This document shows positions 50,764 through 60,146 of a stretch of DNA of 64,000 nt, piece by piece. The stretch spans positions 682,001 to 746,000 of the forward strand of contig NZ_CP073104.1 in NCBI RefSeq assembly GCF_018138145.1. Reading direction: 5' to 3'. Under the pieces are notes generated by a model. That model was not told the origin of the DNA. It searched no databases and was given only the letters and a program-made list of their open reading frames with translations. Made by a program: the position numbers and the translations under genes. Source of the stretch: Pseudomonas sp. SCA2728.1_7 (GTDB taxonomy: Bacteria; Pseudomonadota; Gammaproteobacteria; Pseudomonadales; Pseudomonadaceae). Position 1 is the stretch's first letter, and every line of letters starts with the position of its first letter.

Positions 50764-51867
50764 ATGAACAGAATCTGTCAGGTGCTCGGGCGGTTGTTAG
50801 CGCTGCTGGCGCTGCCTTGCGTAGTACCCGTGAGTCAGGCTCAGGCCGCTGCCGTCGGCGATGTATTGCACACCCCGGCGATGCGCGCGCCACAGGCCCG
50901 CCAAGCGGTCTTGCTTGATCTGGCCCGGTCAGGTGCGCGGTTGGTGGCGGTCGGCGAACGCGGCATCGTCTTGCTCTCCGATGACAACGGCATCAATTGG
51001 CGGCAGGCGCAGGTGCCGGTGTCCGTCAGCCTTACGGCGGTGCAATTTGTCGATGCCAACACGGGTTGGGCGGTCGGCCATGCCGGTGCGGTGCTGGTCT
51101 CCCACGACGGTGGGGAAAACTGGGCGTTGCAGCTGGACGGCAACCGCGCTGCGCAACTGGAGTTGCACGCCGCACGCGAGCAACTGCCGACAGCCACTGA
51201 CCCGGACGCAGCGGCGGCGCGCGTGCAAACCGCCGAACGGATGGTCAGCGAAGGTGCGGACAAACCGTTTCTCAGCCTCAAGTTCACCGATGAGCGTCAC
51301 GGCCTGATCGTCGGCGCCTACGGCCTCGCGTTTACCACCGAGGACGGCGGGGTGAGCTGGCAGTCGCTGATGGGCCATATCGACAATCCGATGGGCGCGC
51401 ACCTGTATGCCATCGCGCAACAAGGCGAGCGTTGGTTCATCGCCGGCGAGCAAGGCTATGTGGCGCGTTCCGAGGACGGTGGACAATCCTTCGTCGCGCT
51501 CGACAGCCCGTACAGCGGCAGCTTTTTCGCCCTGCATGTACGCGATGACGGCGCGCTGCTGGCGGCTGGGTTGAAAGGCAACGCGTTCATTTCCACCGAC
51601 GACGGCAACAGCTTCGTGCCCGCGCCCGTACCGATGCCGGTGTCCTTCAGTGATGCGATCCGCAGCGATGACGGCCAGTTGTTGTTGGTCAATCAGGCGG
51701 GCGCAATGTTTCGCACCACGGGCGACGCAACAACCCTGCAGCCTTTCGGCAAACCGCTGGGCAAACCGATTGCCAGCGTCGTGCAGGCCGCCGATGGCAG
51801 CCTGGTGCTGGCCGGTTTCACCGGGGTGACGCGCCTGGCGTCGCCCACTGCTACAGCTTCGGAGTGA
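50764..51867 (+). CDS. YCF48-like beta-propeller periplasmic protein
   Basis: 367 residues with a signal peptide of about 29 residues (VPVSQAQAAAV). The rest repeats a blade pattern: GWAVGHAGAVLVSHDGGENW, LIVGAYGLAFTTEDGGVSW, FIAGEQGYVARSEDGGQSF, AAGLKGNAFISTDDGNSF. It belongs to the photosystem II assembly factor YCF48/BNR-repeat family. In DUF1302/DUF1329/RND sets it is assumed to be a periplasmic assembly or adaptor protein. Its stop is 4 bp before the RND start. Confidence 0.85.
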   Translation: MNRICQVLGRLLALLALPCVVPVSQAQAAAVGDVLHTPAMRAPQARQAVLLDLARSGARLVAVGERGIVLLSDDNGINWRQAQVPVSVSLTAVQFVDANTGWAVGHAGAVLVSHDGGENWALQLDGNRAAQLELHAAREQLPTATDPDAAAARVQTAERMVSEGADKPFLSLKFTDERHGLIVGAYGLAFTTEDGGVSWQSLMGHIDNPMGAHLYAIAQQGERWFIAGEQGYVARSEDGGQSFVALDSPYSGSFFALHVRDDGALLAAGLKGNAFISTDDGNSFVPAPVPMPVSFSDAIRSDDGQLLLVNQAGAMFRTTGDATTLQPFGKPLGKPIASVVQAADGSLVLAGFTGVTRLASPTATASE

Positions 51868-51871
51868 GGTT

Positions 51872-54346
51872 ATGAAACCATTCGACAACGCCACGGCCAG
51901 CCTGGCGAGTTTCGACCCGCGCTCCGGCTCGGTCGTGGAACGCTCTTTGTTCAATCACCGGTTGTGGGTGTTGCTGGTGTGCCTGGTGACCACGCTCTTC
52001 CTGGGCTATCAGGCCACGCGCGTCGAGCTGAACGCCAGTTTCGAAAAGATGATTCCCACGCAACAGCCTTACATCGCCAATTATCTGCAACATCAAAAGC
52101 AGCTCAGCGGTCTGGGCAACTCCTTGCGCATTGTCGTCGCCAATCGCCAGGGCGATATCTACGACGCTGATTATCTGAAAACCTTGCAGGCCTTGAGCGA
52201 CAAGCTTTACCTGCTGCCCGGCGTCGATCGTGCCTACATGAAGTCGCTGTGGACGCCCGCAACACGCTGGGTTGCAGTGACTGAAGACGGACTGGATGGC
52301 GGCCCGGTGATCCCGGACGATTATGCCGGCACACCGGCCAGTCTCGAGGACTTGCGCCGCAACGTGCAGCGTTCCAACGAACTCGGCCAACTGGTAGCGT
52401 TCGATCAAACCTCGAGCATCATTTACGTGCCGTTGCTGGCGACGACTGCTGACGGCCAGGCGCTGAATTACTCGGTGCTGTCCGAGCAACTGGAGGCGTT
52501 GCGTAGCCAGTACCAGAACGAAAAGATCGACATTCACATCACCGGTTTCGCGAAAAAAGTCGGTGACCTGATTGCCGGACTCAAGCAGATCCTGTTGTTT
52601 TTCGCCGTCGCAATCCTGATCACCACCGCCGTGCTGTTCTGGTACACGCGCTGCCTGCGCAGCACGGTGCTGGTGGTGTTCTGCTCGCTGGTGGCGGTGG
52701 TCTGGCAACTGGGTCTGTTGCCGTTGCTCGACTATCAGCTGGATCCGTATTCGGTGCTGGTGCCGTTTCTGGTGTTCGCCATCGGCATGAGCCACGGTGC
52801 GCAGAAGATGAACGGCATCATGCAGGACATCGGTCGCGGCATGCACCGGGTGGTGGCGGCGCGATTTACCTTCCGCCGACTGTTCCTGGCCGGGCTGACG
52901 GCATTGCTCTGCGACGCAGTGGGTTTTGCCGTGCTGATGCTGATCAAGATCCAGGTGATTCAGGATCTGGCGGTGATCGCCAGTATCGGTGTGGCGGTGC
53001 TGATTTTCACCAACCTGATTCTGCTGCCGGTGTTGCTGTCCTATGTCGGCGTAACGCCGCGTGCGGCGCAACTTAGCCTGAAGAGCGAGCAGAACGACCA
53101 GACCGGCGCGCGGCGTCATGGCTTCTGGCGTTTTCTCGATCTGTTTACCCGACGTCGCTGGGCCAGCCTGTGCATTGCCATCAGCCTGGCGTTGGCGGCA
53201 TTGGGTTTTGTGGTCAGCCTGCAATTGAAGATCGGTGATCTGGATGCCGGCGCACCGGAGCTGCGGGCCGACTCACGCTACAACCAGGACGATGCGTTTC
53301 TGACCCGGCATTACGGCGCCAGCAGTGATTTGTTCGCAGTGATGGTGAAGACCCCGGCCGGGCAATGTGCGCGTTACGACATCCTCGCCAAGGTCGATGC
53401 GCTGGACTGGCAACTGCGCGCGCTGCCGGGGGTGGATTCGACCAACTCGTTGGCCTTGCTCAACCGGCGCATGCTGGTTGGCCTCAGCGAAGGCAGCGCC
53501 AAGTGGTACGAGCTGCAGAACAATCAGGCGATGCTCAACATGATCACCGCCAGTGCGCCACGCGGCTTGTACAACGAGGATTGCAGCCTGCTCACGCTGT
53601 ACGCCTACCTCACCGACCACAAGGCTGAAACGCTGACGCGGCTGGTCGAACACGTCGAGCAATTCGCCGCAGCCAATAACGACAAGGATGTGCAGTTCCT
53701 GCTGGCAGCGGGCAATGCCGGCATTGAGGCGGCGACCAATATCGTGGTCAAGCAAGCCAATCGCGAGATGCTGTTCTGGGTTTACGGAGCGGTGATCGTC
53801 CTGTGCCTGATCACCTTCCGCTCGTGGCGCGCCACGCTGTGCGCGGTGATTCCACTGATGGTCACCTCGATCCTCTGTGAAGCATTGATGGTCTGGCTGA
53901 ACATCGGTGTGAAGGTCGCGACGTTGCCGGTGATCGCGTTGGGTGTCGGCATTGGCGTCGACTATGCGTTGTACGTGATGAGCATCCTGCTCGGTCATCT
54001 GCGCCAAGGCGCGAGCCTGTCAGAAGCCTATTACCGCGCACTGGTGTCCACCGGCAAAGTGGTGATGCTTACCGGCATCACGCTGGCCATTGGCGTGGCC
54101 ACGTGGATCTTCTCGCCGATCAAATTCCAGGCTGACATGGGCGTGCTGCTGGCGTTCATGTTCGTCTGGAACATGGTCGGCGCACTGCTGCTGTTACCAG
54201 CGCTGGCGTACTTCCTGCTGCCTGCACGGCGCACGAACACTGACGCAGAAACGCCGGAGGAGGCCATCAATCTGGCCCTGCCGTCGCGAGCCGTGGCGGT
54301 AGATGTTGTTCAATCGCGTCATCGGGAGACCTGTCATGGCCGTTGA
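51872..54346 (+). CDS. MMPL/RND-superfamily transporter
   Basis: 824 residues with twelve predicted helices in two MMPL halves. The first helix is at about 31-48, a large periplasmic loop follows, then a helix bundle at about 235-395. The second half repeats this, with IALGVGIGVDYALYVMSILL near residue 690 (the proton-relay helix). Members move lipids and hydrophobic small molecules. Together with DUF1302, DUF1329 and YCF48 it forms a cell-envelope transport module. The stop overlaps the MFS gene by 11 bp. Confidence 0.9.
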   Translation: MKPFDNATASLASFDPRSGSVVERSLFNHRLWVLLVCLVTTLFLGYQATRVELNASFEKMIPTQQPYIANYLQHQKQLSGLGNSLRIVVANRQGDIYDADYLKTLQALSDKLYLLPGVDRAYMKSLWTPATRWVAVTEDGLDGGPVIPDDYAGTPASLEDLRRNVQRSNELGQLVAFDQTSSIIYVPLLATTADGQALNYSVLSEQLEALRSQYQNEKIDIHITGFAKKVGDLIAGLKQILLFFAVAILITTAVLFWYTRCLRSTVLVVFCSLVAVVWQLGLLPLLDYQLDPYSVLVPFLVFAIGMSHGAQKMNGIMQDIGRGMHRVVAARFTFRRLFLAGLTALLCDAVGFAVLMLIKIQVIQDLAVIASIGVAVLIFTNLILLPVLLSYVGVTPRAAQLSLKSEQNDQTGARRHGFWRFLDLFTRRRWASLCIAISLALAALGFVVSLQLKIGDLDAGAPELRADSRYNQDDAFLTRHYGASSDLFAVMVKTPAGQCARYDILAKVDALDWQLRALPGVDSTNSLALLNRRMLVGLSEGSAKWYELQNNQAMLNMITASAPRGLYNEDCSLLTLYAYLTDHKAETLTRLVEHVEQFAAANNDKDVQFLLAAGNAGIEAATNIVVKQANREMLFWVYGAVIVLCLITFRSWRATLCAVIPLMVTSILCEALMVWLNIGVKVATLPVIALGVGIGVDYALYVMSILLGHLRQGASLSEAYYRALVSTGKVVMLTGITLAIGVATWIFSPIKFQADMGVLLAFMFVWNMVGALLLLPALAYFLLPARRTNTDAETPEEAINLALPSRAVAVDVVQSRHRETCHGR

Positions 54347-55583
54347 GTCTTCACTTGAAAACAGCGGCCGCCGCGCCGGTTTGACGCAATCGCTGCTGTT
54401 GTTGCTCGGCAGCTGTCTGCCAGTGCTCGGCGCGGTATTGCTCGCACCGGTATTGCCGCGCATGCAGGCACATTTTGCCGAGGTCGCAGGCAGCACCGTG
54501 CTGGTGCCGATCGTGCTGACCCTGCCGGCATTGATGATTGCGCTACTGGCGCCGTTTGCCGGGGTCATCGCCGACCGGCTCGGACGCAAACCTTTGTTGT
54601 TGGCGAGCATGGCCCTGTACACGCTCTGCGGTGTGTTGCCGCTGTGGCTGGATTCGCTGCCGGCGATTGTCGCCAGCCGCGCCGGCATCGGTCTTGCAGA
54701 GGCGGGGATCATGACCTGCTGCACGACGCTGATGGGCGACTACTACAGCGGCGCACGCCGTGAACGCCTGTTTGCACTGCAAATGGTCGCGACGTCGCTC
54801 TCTGCTGCGGTGTTTATCGCGCTGGGTGGTTTTCTCGGCCAGGACGACTGGCGCACGCCGTTTGCGCTGTACGCGGTCGGGCTGATTTTCTTGCCGCTGA
54901 TGGCGTGGAAACTCTGGGAACCGCAACCCCGCGTGCAACCGGCAGCAACGGTGCCGACGCCAGTCCCGCGCCTGTTTCCGTGGCGCGCACTGACACCCCT
55001 GTATGCGTTGTCGCTGCTCGCGGGCCTGAGCCTATTCATCGTGCCGGTGCAGGCCGGCTACTTGCTCAACCTGTTGCACGTGGATGCGCCGCAGCAGATC
55101 GGCATGACCATGGGCGCCAATCAACTCGGTGTGCTCGCTGGGGCCTTGAGTTTTCGTTTATTGAGCGGTCTGCGCAGCCAGCATGTGTTGCTGATTGCCT
55201 ATGGCCTGGCCGGCATTGGCGGCTTGTTGATGGCCGCCGCCGGCAGTCACGCGCAAGTGGTGGTGGCGGTTCTGGTCAATGGTCTGGGCATCGGCCTGAT
55301 GTTGCCGACGTTGATCACCTGGATCATGGCGCAAGTCGGGTTTGCTCAGCGTGGGCGAGCGGCGGGGTGCTTCACCGCCGCGATTTTCGCAGGCGAGTTC
55401 ATCAGTCCGCTGGTGGTGCTCGCCATCACTTCCGGGGCTTCCACGGCGTTGCCGCAAGCGTTGGCCATGATCGGTTGGCTGCAACTGGTCGTGGCGCTGT
55501 TTTGTCTGTCCGTGCCGAGGCTCGGTGGTCTATTGATCCGCACGAATGTTGGCGGGCACGACTCCATCGGCAACGGCCATTGA
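54336..55583 (+). CDS. MFS transporter
   Basis: 415 residues with twelve predicted helices. The MFS loop 2-3 motif appears as GVIADRLGRKPLLLAS. Starts at 54336 behind GGGAGA, inside the 3' end of the RND gene. It likely imports the pathway substrate or exports an intermediate across the inner membrane. Specificity cannot be read from the sequence. Confidence 0.88.
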   Translation: MAVESSLENSGRRAGLTQSLLLLLGSCLPVLGAVLLAPVLPRMQAHFAEVAGSTVLVPIVLTLPALMIALLAPFAGVIADRLGRKPLLLASMALYTLCGVLPLWLDSLPAIVASRAGIGLAEAGIMTCCTTLMGDYYSGARRERLFALQMVATSLSAAVFIALGGFLGQDDWRTPFALYAVGLIFLPLMAWKLWEPQPRVQPAATVPTPVPRLFPWRALTPLYALSLLAGLSLFIVPVQAGYLLNLLHVDAPQQIGMTMGANQLGVLAGALSFRLLSGLRSQHVLLIAYGLAGIGGLLMAAAGSHAQVVVAVLVNGLGIGLMLPTLITWIMAQVGFAQRGRAAGCFTAAIFAGEFISPLVVLAITSGASTALPQALAMIGWLQLVVALFCLSVPRLGGLLIRTNVGGHDSIGNGH

Positions 55584-55596
55584 ACGAGGATATTCC

Positions 55597-56178
55597 ATGC
55601 AAGCGCTTCCCCCATTCAAGCGCGTGGTCACCGGGCATGATGCCCACGGCCGCGCCGTCGTCGTCAGTCACGCAGCAACTGCCAACGTCTTCGCGCTGCA
55701 ATCGGTGCCGGGCACGGTGTTTCATGAAATATGGAACAGCAGCGGCAGTCCGGCACTGCTCGACAATGCCGATGATCCAACCAGCAAACCCTTACAGCTG
55801 AGCCCCGGCCCGCTGGGCAGTGTGATTCGTGTCGTCGACATTCCGCCAGACAGCGTGCAGAACCAGGTCAGCGCTGCCGATGCAGCGGCGGCATTCGCCG
55901 AGATTGGCCAGGCGCATGCCGGCACCGGCCAAGCGAACTCGCGGCACAAACTGATGCACCGCACCGAAACCCTCGATTACGGCATCGTCACCGAAGGCGA
56001 AGTCTGGCTGGTGCTCGACGATGAAGAGATCCACCTCAAACGCGGCGACGTGGTGGTTCAGCGCGGCACCCATCACGCGTGGAGCAATCGCACCGAGGCC
56101 ATGGCGCGCATGGTGTTTATTCTGCTGGACGGGCGTTTCGCCGCTGAACTGCAAGACTGCCCGGGAGAAACGGCATGA
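55597..56178 (+). CDS. Cupin-domain protein
   Basis: 193 residues. One cupin barrel occupies the C-terminal half: LDYGIVTEGEVWLVLDDEEI and GDVVVQRGTHHAWSNR. The expected metal ligands are partly replaced (Glu in TEGEVW, His in GTHHAW), so catalysis is uncertain. The ATG at 55597 has a GAGGA site; an upstream ATG inside the MFS end is rejected. It overlaps the FAH-family gene by 4 bp. It could be a dioxygenase or isomerase acting on ring-cleavage products. Confidence 0.8.
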   Translation: MQALPPFKRVVTGHDAHGRAVVVSHAATANVFALQSVPGTVFHEIWNSSGSPALLDNADDPTSKPLQLSPGPLGSVIRVVDIPPDSVQNQVSAADAAAAFAEIGQAHAGTGQANSRHKLMHRTETLDYGIVTEGEVWLVLDDEEIHLKRGDVVVQRGTHHAWSNRTEAMARMVFILLDGRFAAELQDCPGETA

Positions 56179-57158
56179 AGCTCGCAACCTTGAAAAACAG
56201 CAGCCGTGACGGCCAATTGGTGGTGGTTTCGCGCGACATGGCCCGGGCGCTGGACGCCCGTTTGGTAGCGCCGACCTTGCAGCAAGCAATCGAAAACTGG
56301 GCTGATGCTGAGCCGCGTTTACAAGCCCTGGCGCGTGAACTTGAAAACCACGATTGCCGCGAGGCCTTTGCCTTCGACCCCACGCAGGCGATGGCACCGT
56401 TGCCGCGTGCTTACCAATGGTGCGATGGCTCAGCGTTTCTCAGCCACGGCGCGCTGATGCAGAAGGCGTTCAACCTCGACCCGATTGAAGGCGCTGACCG
56501 TACGCCGTTGATGTATCAGGGCGCCGGTGATGACTTCATCGGCGCACACGATGACATCGAACTGCCGAGCGAAAGCCAGGGCATCGATTTCGAAGGCGAA
56601 TTTGTCGTGTTGGTCGATGATGTGCCGATGGGCTGTTCGGCGGAAAACGCGTTGCAACACATCAAGCTGATCCTGCAGATCAATGATGTCAGCCTGCGTG
56701 CGCTGGCACCGCGTGAAATGCGCACCGGTTTTGGATTTCTGCAAGCCAAGCCGTCCTCCAGTTTTGCCCCGCTGGCGATTACCCCGGATGAACTCGGCGA
56801 AGCCTGGCGAGACGGTCGCGTCAATTTGCCCCTGCAAGTGCAGTGGAACGGCGAGTGGTTCGGCCAACCGCACGGCGCGCAGATGAACTTTCATTTTGGC
56901 CAACTGATCGCTCACGCGGCCCTGACCCGTCGCTTGCGCGCCGGCACGCTGATCGGTTCTGGCACGGTGTCGAACGCCGAGCGCAACGTCGGCTCGGCGT
57001 GCATCGCCGAACGTCGGGCCATCGAGATGATCGAGCAGTGTGCGCCGGTGACAGGCTTCATGCGTTTCGGTGATCGCGTGCGCATGGACGTCACCGGCAG
57101 CGATGGCCAGTCACTGTTTGGCGCGATCGATCAACGCGTCGTCAAAGCCAACGGCTAA
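56175..57158 (+). CDS. Fumarylacetoacetate hydrolase-family protein
   Basis: 327 residues. C-terminal FAH domain with acidic metal ligands in GIDFEGEFVVLVDDV and the loop GSGTVSNAERNVGSACIAER. N-terminal extension YQWCDGSAFLSHGALMQKAF as in full-length FAH-like hydrolases. Members hydrolyse or decarboxylate beta-diketo acids and hydrate dienoates, standard steps after meta-cleavage. It is between the cupin (4-bp overlap) and the SDR gene (9 bp). Confidence 0.88.
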   Translation: MKLATLKNSSRDGQLVVVSRDMARALDARLVAPTLQQAIENWADAEPRLQALARELENHDCREAFAFDPTQAMAPLPRAYQWCDGSAFLSHGALMQKAFNLDPIEGADRTPLMYQGAGDDFIGAHDDIELPSESQGIDFEGEFVVLVDDVPMGCSAENALQHIKLILQINDVSLRALAPREMRTGFGFLQAKPSSSFAPLAITPDELGEAWRDGRVNLPLQVQWNGEWFGQPHGAQMNFHFGQLIAHAALTRRLRAGTLIGSGTVSNAERNVGSACIAERRAIEMIEQCAPVTGFMRFGDRVRMDVTGSDGQSLFGAIDQRVVKANG

Positions 57159-57167
57159 GGAACGCCC

Positions 57168-58169
57168 ATGCGTGTACTGATTACCGGAGCCAATGGCTTT
57201 GTCGGTCGCGAACTGCTGCGTTGTCTGCTCGCGCGCGGCAGTTTGCGCGGGCAAGTCATTCGTTCGCTGCTGGTGCTGGACACCGACGTCCAAGGCCTGC
57301 CAGACGATCCGCGTTTGCGTCGGCACAGCGGCAGCGTGACGGACGCAGCGTTGATGCGCCGGGTCCTGGCCGATGGCATCGACGTGGTGTTTCACTTGGT
57401 CAGCGTCCCCGGCGGAGCGGCGGAGGCGCATTACGAACTGGGTTATCAGGTCAACCTGCTGGCCAGCCTCGAACTGCTCGATCAACTGCGCAACAAGGCG
57501 CGACCGCCAGTGCTGGTGTATGCCAGCAGCGTTGCGGTGTACGGCGCTGATCTGCCGGCGAAGATGAACGAGCAGGCTGAACTGCACCCGCAATTGTCGT
57601 ACGGCACACACAAGATGATGGTCGAGCGCGCGCTGATCGATCTGGGTCGGCGCGGTGAAGTCGACAGCCGCGCGGTGCGCCTGCCGGGCATTGTCGCGCG
57701 CCCGCGTGAACCCAACGGTTTGCGCTCGGCCTTCATGAGCGACTTGATGCGTGCCTTTGCCGAGGGCGCTGAGTATTGCTGCCCGGTATCACCGCAAGCA
57801 ACAGCGTGGTGGATGTCGGCGCGCTGTTGCGTAAACAACCTGATCCACGCTGCTGAACTGGATGACGCCGCCGCGCAACAGCGGGTCTGGCAACTACCGG
57901 TGCTGCAGTTGTCCATCGCCCAAGTCGTCGATGCTCTGGCGGCAACTTACGGCGAGCAACGCCGTGCGCTGATCAGTTTCGCCGCTGACCTTGAGCTCGA
58001 AACCCTGTTCGGGCGCATGCCGCCCTTGAAAACCCCGCAGGCCCGCGCTGCCGGTTTCTGCCATGACGGCAACGTCGCCACGCTTATTCGCAACGCCCTC
58101 AACCCAGCCCCATACCGGCCTCTGCCGTTGAACGGAGACACGCCTCATGTCACAGCCCATCCCGCGTAA
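57168..58169 (+). CDS. NAD-dependent epimerase/dehydratase (extended SDR, DenD-like)
   Basis: 333 residues. Rossmann motif MRVLITGANGFVGRELLRCL, active site Tyr in HPQLSYGTHKMMVERAL (YxxxK) and Ser in VYASSVAVYGAD. The C-terminal region resembles D-erythronate-type dehydrogenases. It could reduce or oxidise a hydroxy-acid or ketone fragment. Its 3' end overlaps the cyclase gene by 23 bp, in another frame, so the two are translationally coupled. Confidence 0.85.
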   Translation: MRVLITGANGFVGRELLRCLLARGSLRGQVIRSLLVLDTDVQGLPDDPRLRRHSGSVTDAALMRRVLADGIDVVFHLVSVPGGAAEAHYELGYQVNLLASLELLDQLRNKARPPVLVYASSVAVYGADLPAKMNEQAELHPQLSYGTHKMMVERALIDLGRRGEVDSRAVRLPGIVARPREPNGLRSAFMSDLMRAFAEGAEYCCPVSPQATAWWMSARCCVNNLIHAAELDDAAAQQRVWQLPVLQLSIAQVVDALAATYGEQRRALISFAADLELETLFGRMPPLKTPQARAAGFCHDGNVATLIRNALNPAPYRPLPLNGDTPHVTAHPA

Positions 58170-58941
58170 ACGTCGTCTGGTCGACCTTTCGGTGACCCTC
58201 GATAACAACCCGTACACAGACCCGCCACCGCTGTTGCCGAAAATAGATTACATGGATCACCAGCAAGGTTGGCCGGAGATGGCGGCTATGTTCCCGGGGT
58301 TGCAGCTTGAACAGATGCCCGGCAATGAGTCGTGGGCCGCCGAGCGTTTGCAGATCACCACCCACAGCGGCACCCACATGGATGCGCCTTGGCACTACGC
58401 CTCGACCACCGATGGCGGCGAGCCGGCGTTTGGCATTGATGAGTTGCCGCTGGACTGGTGTTTGCAGCCGGGGGTCAAACTGGATTTTCGCCATTTGCCC
58501 GACGGTCACGTGGTCACGGCAGAAGAGGTCGAAGCGGAACTGGCGCGTATCGAGCACACGTTGCAACCGCTGGATATCGTGCTGATCAACACCCGCGCCG
58601 GGGCACTGTTCGGTCAGCCGGGTTACCTCGATGCCGGCATCGGCATGGGGCGCGAAGCGACGATGTATCTACTGGAACGTGGCGTGCGCGTGGTCGGCAC
58701 CGACGCCTGGAGCTGGGACGCGCCGTTCAAATACACCCGTGAACGTTTTGCTGCCAGCGGCGATGCCTCGATCATCTGGGAAGGGCATAAGGCCGGGCGC
58801 GATATCGGCTACGGGCAAATGGAAAAACTGGCCAACCTCGAATCCCTGCCAGCGAGCGGATTCACGGTGTCGTGCTTTCCTTACAAGATCCGGCATGCGT
58901 CTGCAGGTTTTGTGCGCGCGGTGGCTATTTTCGAAGAGTGA
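58147..58941 (+). CDS. Cyclase-family metal-dependent hydrolase (kynurenine formamidase-like fold)
   Basis: 264 residues. The family motif TTHSGTHMDAPWHYAS at about 75-90 supplies His and Asp metal ligands. Further residues are in VVGTDAWSWDAPFKY and IIWEGHKAGRDIGYGQMEK. Members hydrolyse amides, esters or lactones, or dehydrate. It is the last gene of the catabolic operon. A hairpin terminator follows at 58997-59029. Opening a lactone from ring cleavage is a plausible job but unproven. Confidence 0.87.
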   Translation: MSQPIPRKRRLVDLSVTLDNNPYTDPPPLLPKIDYMDHQQGWPEMAAMFPGLQLEQMPGNESWAAERLQITTHSGTHMDAPWHYASTTDGGEPAFGIDELPLDWCLQPGVKLDFRHLPDGHVVTAEEVEAELARIEHTLQPLDIVLINTRAGALFGQPGYLDAGIGMGREATMYLLERGVRVVGTDAWSWDAPFKYTRERFAASGDASIIWEGHKAGRDIGYGQMEKLANLESLPASGFTVSCFPYKIRHASAGFVRAVAIFEE

Positions 58942-58996
58942 TCGGGCTGTTTGAGGCATTCCTTTAACGACAGTAAGAGAACGGCAGGCTTTGAAC

Positions 58997-59029
58997 ACAG
59001 TGGACGGCGTTTGCCGCCGCCACTGTTTT
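58997..59029. terminator. Rho-independent terminator between two convergent units
   Basis: Stem ACAGTGG ... CCACTGT, with an inner CGGC/GCCG pair around a GTTT-like loop, then TTTTG on the plus strand. It lies between the cyclase stop (58941) and the Rieske oxygenase stop (59037) and would end the long catabolic operon. Confidence 0.7.
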
Positions 59030-59036
59030 GAGGCCT

Positions 59037-60110
59037 CTAATTCGTCGGATTGCGCAGTCGCTCGATGATTCTACGAGCACGATTGGCTCCGACGTCGACA
59101 TGAATATCAATCATCGGGCGCGTACCGAACCGGCACATGTTCTGGTACTGCGCTTCGATCACCACTTTGTCTTCGTCGAACGTTAATCGCGTCTGATGCA
59201 GAACTTTGGCTGTGACGGCCTCGGGATCATGTTCAGGGTTGGTGGCCATGGTCCAGAAATAGTGGCTTGTGGTGTCTGTTTCCGGCGTCACGCCGTGAAA
59301 ACCACGCATATGAAAACCACCTCGATCCGGGTTGTTCAGGTCGTCTGTGCCCGCGTCTATCGCGCCGGTCCAGATGCGCAGGTGATTGAAGTGAAATTCG
59401 ATCTCCTGCCAGCGGTCGATGTTGCCTTTGAACGGGTAGGCTGCGGTGTAGGTCGGCGGCGGAACGGAATCGGGCATGTGGCGAACCACACGAACCATCG
59501 AGTCGTCGCCGTCCACACTCATCTGCGCGTTCATATGAATACTGGCGTTGCCGCCAATGGTGTGCAAATGGACGTAGCCCAAGTGACTGAGATCCATGAG
59601 ATTGTCGTGGATGAGTTGATAGGGCGCGTCGTAGTGATAGACATCACCGTCGAACAGGTATTTACCGCTGCTGTGCACGTCGTAGGTCGGTGGCGCGAAT
59701 GTCGGCTCAGGATGCTCGGCGCTGCCGAACCAGATCCAGATGATCTGATCCTGCTCCCGGACAGGGTAGGCAGGGACTTTGGCTTTGCTCGGGATCTTGT
59801 CCTGGCCCGGAATTTCAATGCATTTACCGCCTTCATTGAACAGCAGACCGTGGTAACCGCAGCGCAAACCACGTTCCTCCACCGCGCCGCCGGACAGCGG
59901 CAGTGCTCGATGGCAGCAGCGATCTTCCAGCGCGGCGACCTGGTTATCCGCCGTGCGAAAAAGCACCACGGGTTTATTCAGTAACGTACGGCCAAGTGGC
60001 TGGTGTTTCAGTTCCCGGCTCAAGGCTGCGACGTACCATTGATCGAGCGGGAAACTCGGCACGGTGGCCGGGGCGATTTCATGGGCAAGGGGTTGGGCAG
60101 CAGTTGTCAT
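59037..60110 (-). CDS. Rieske non-haem iron oxygenase, VanA-type (aromatic O-demethylase-like)
   Basis: 357 residues. Rieske motifs are EDRCCHRALPLSGG (Cys-x-His) and RCGYHGLLFNEGGKC (Cys-x2-His) in the first 110 residues. The mononuclear iron and bridging Asp are in IHDNLMDLSHLGYVH, close to vanillate O-demethylase VanA. It probably cleaves an aromatic methyl ether or hydroxylates an aromatic acid. The reductase gene lies 36 bp upstream on the same strand (60147-61100), so the pair form a two-component oxygenase. Confidence 0.88.
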   Translation of the reverse strand: MTTAAQPLAHEIAPATVPSFPLDQWYVAALSRELKHQPLGRTLLNKPVVLFRTADNQVAALEDRCCHRALPLSGGAVEERGLRCGYHGLLFNEGGKCIEIPGQDKIPSKAKVPAYPVREQDQIIWIWFGSAEHPEPTFAPPTYDVHSSGKYLFDGDVYHYDAPYQLIHDNLMDLSHLGYVHLHTIGGNASIHMNAQMSVDGDDSMVRVVRHMPDSVPPPTYTAAYPFKGNIDRWQEIEFHFNHLRIWTGAIDAGTDDLNNPDRGGFHMRGFHGVTPETDTTSHYFWTMATNPEHDPEAVTAKVLHQTRLTFDEDKVVIEAQYQNMCRFGTRPMIDIHVDVGANRARRIIERLRNPTN

Positions 60111-60146
60111 GATGTTCTCCGGCGAGCGGTCAAGGCTCGGTTCAGG

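Noticed and set aside
51851..53224. 457-codon antisense frame opposite the RND transporter
   Set aside because: His/Gln-rich shadow sequence without motifs; the plus-strand gene is strongly supported.
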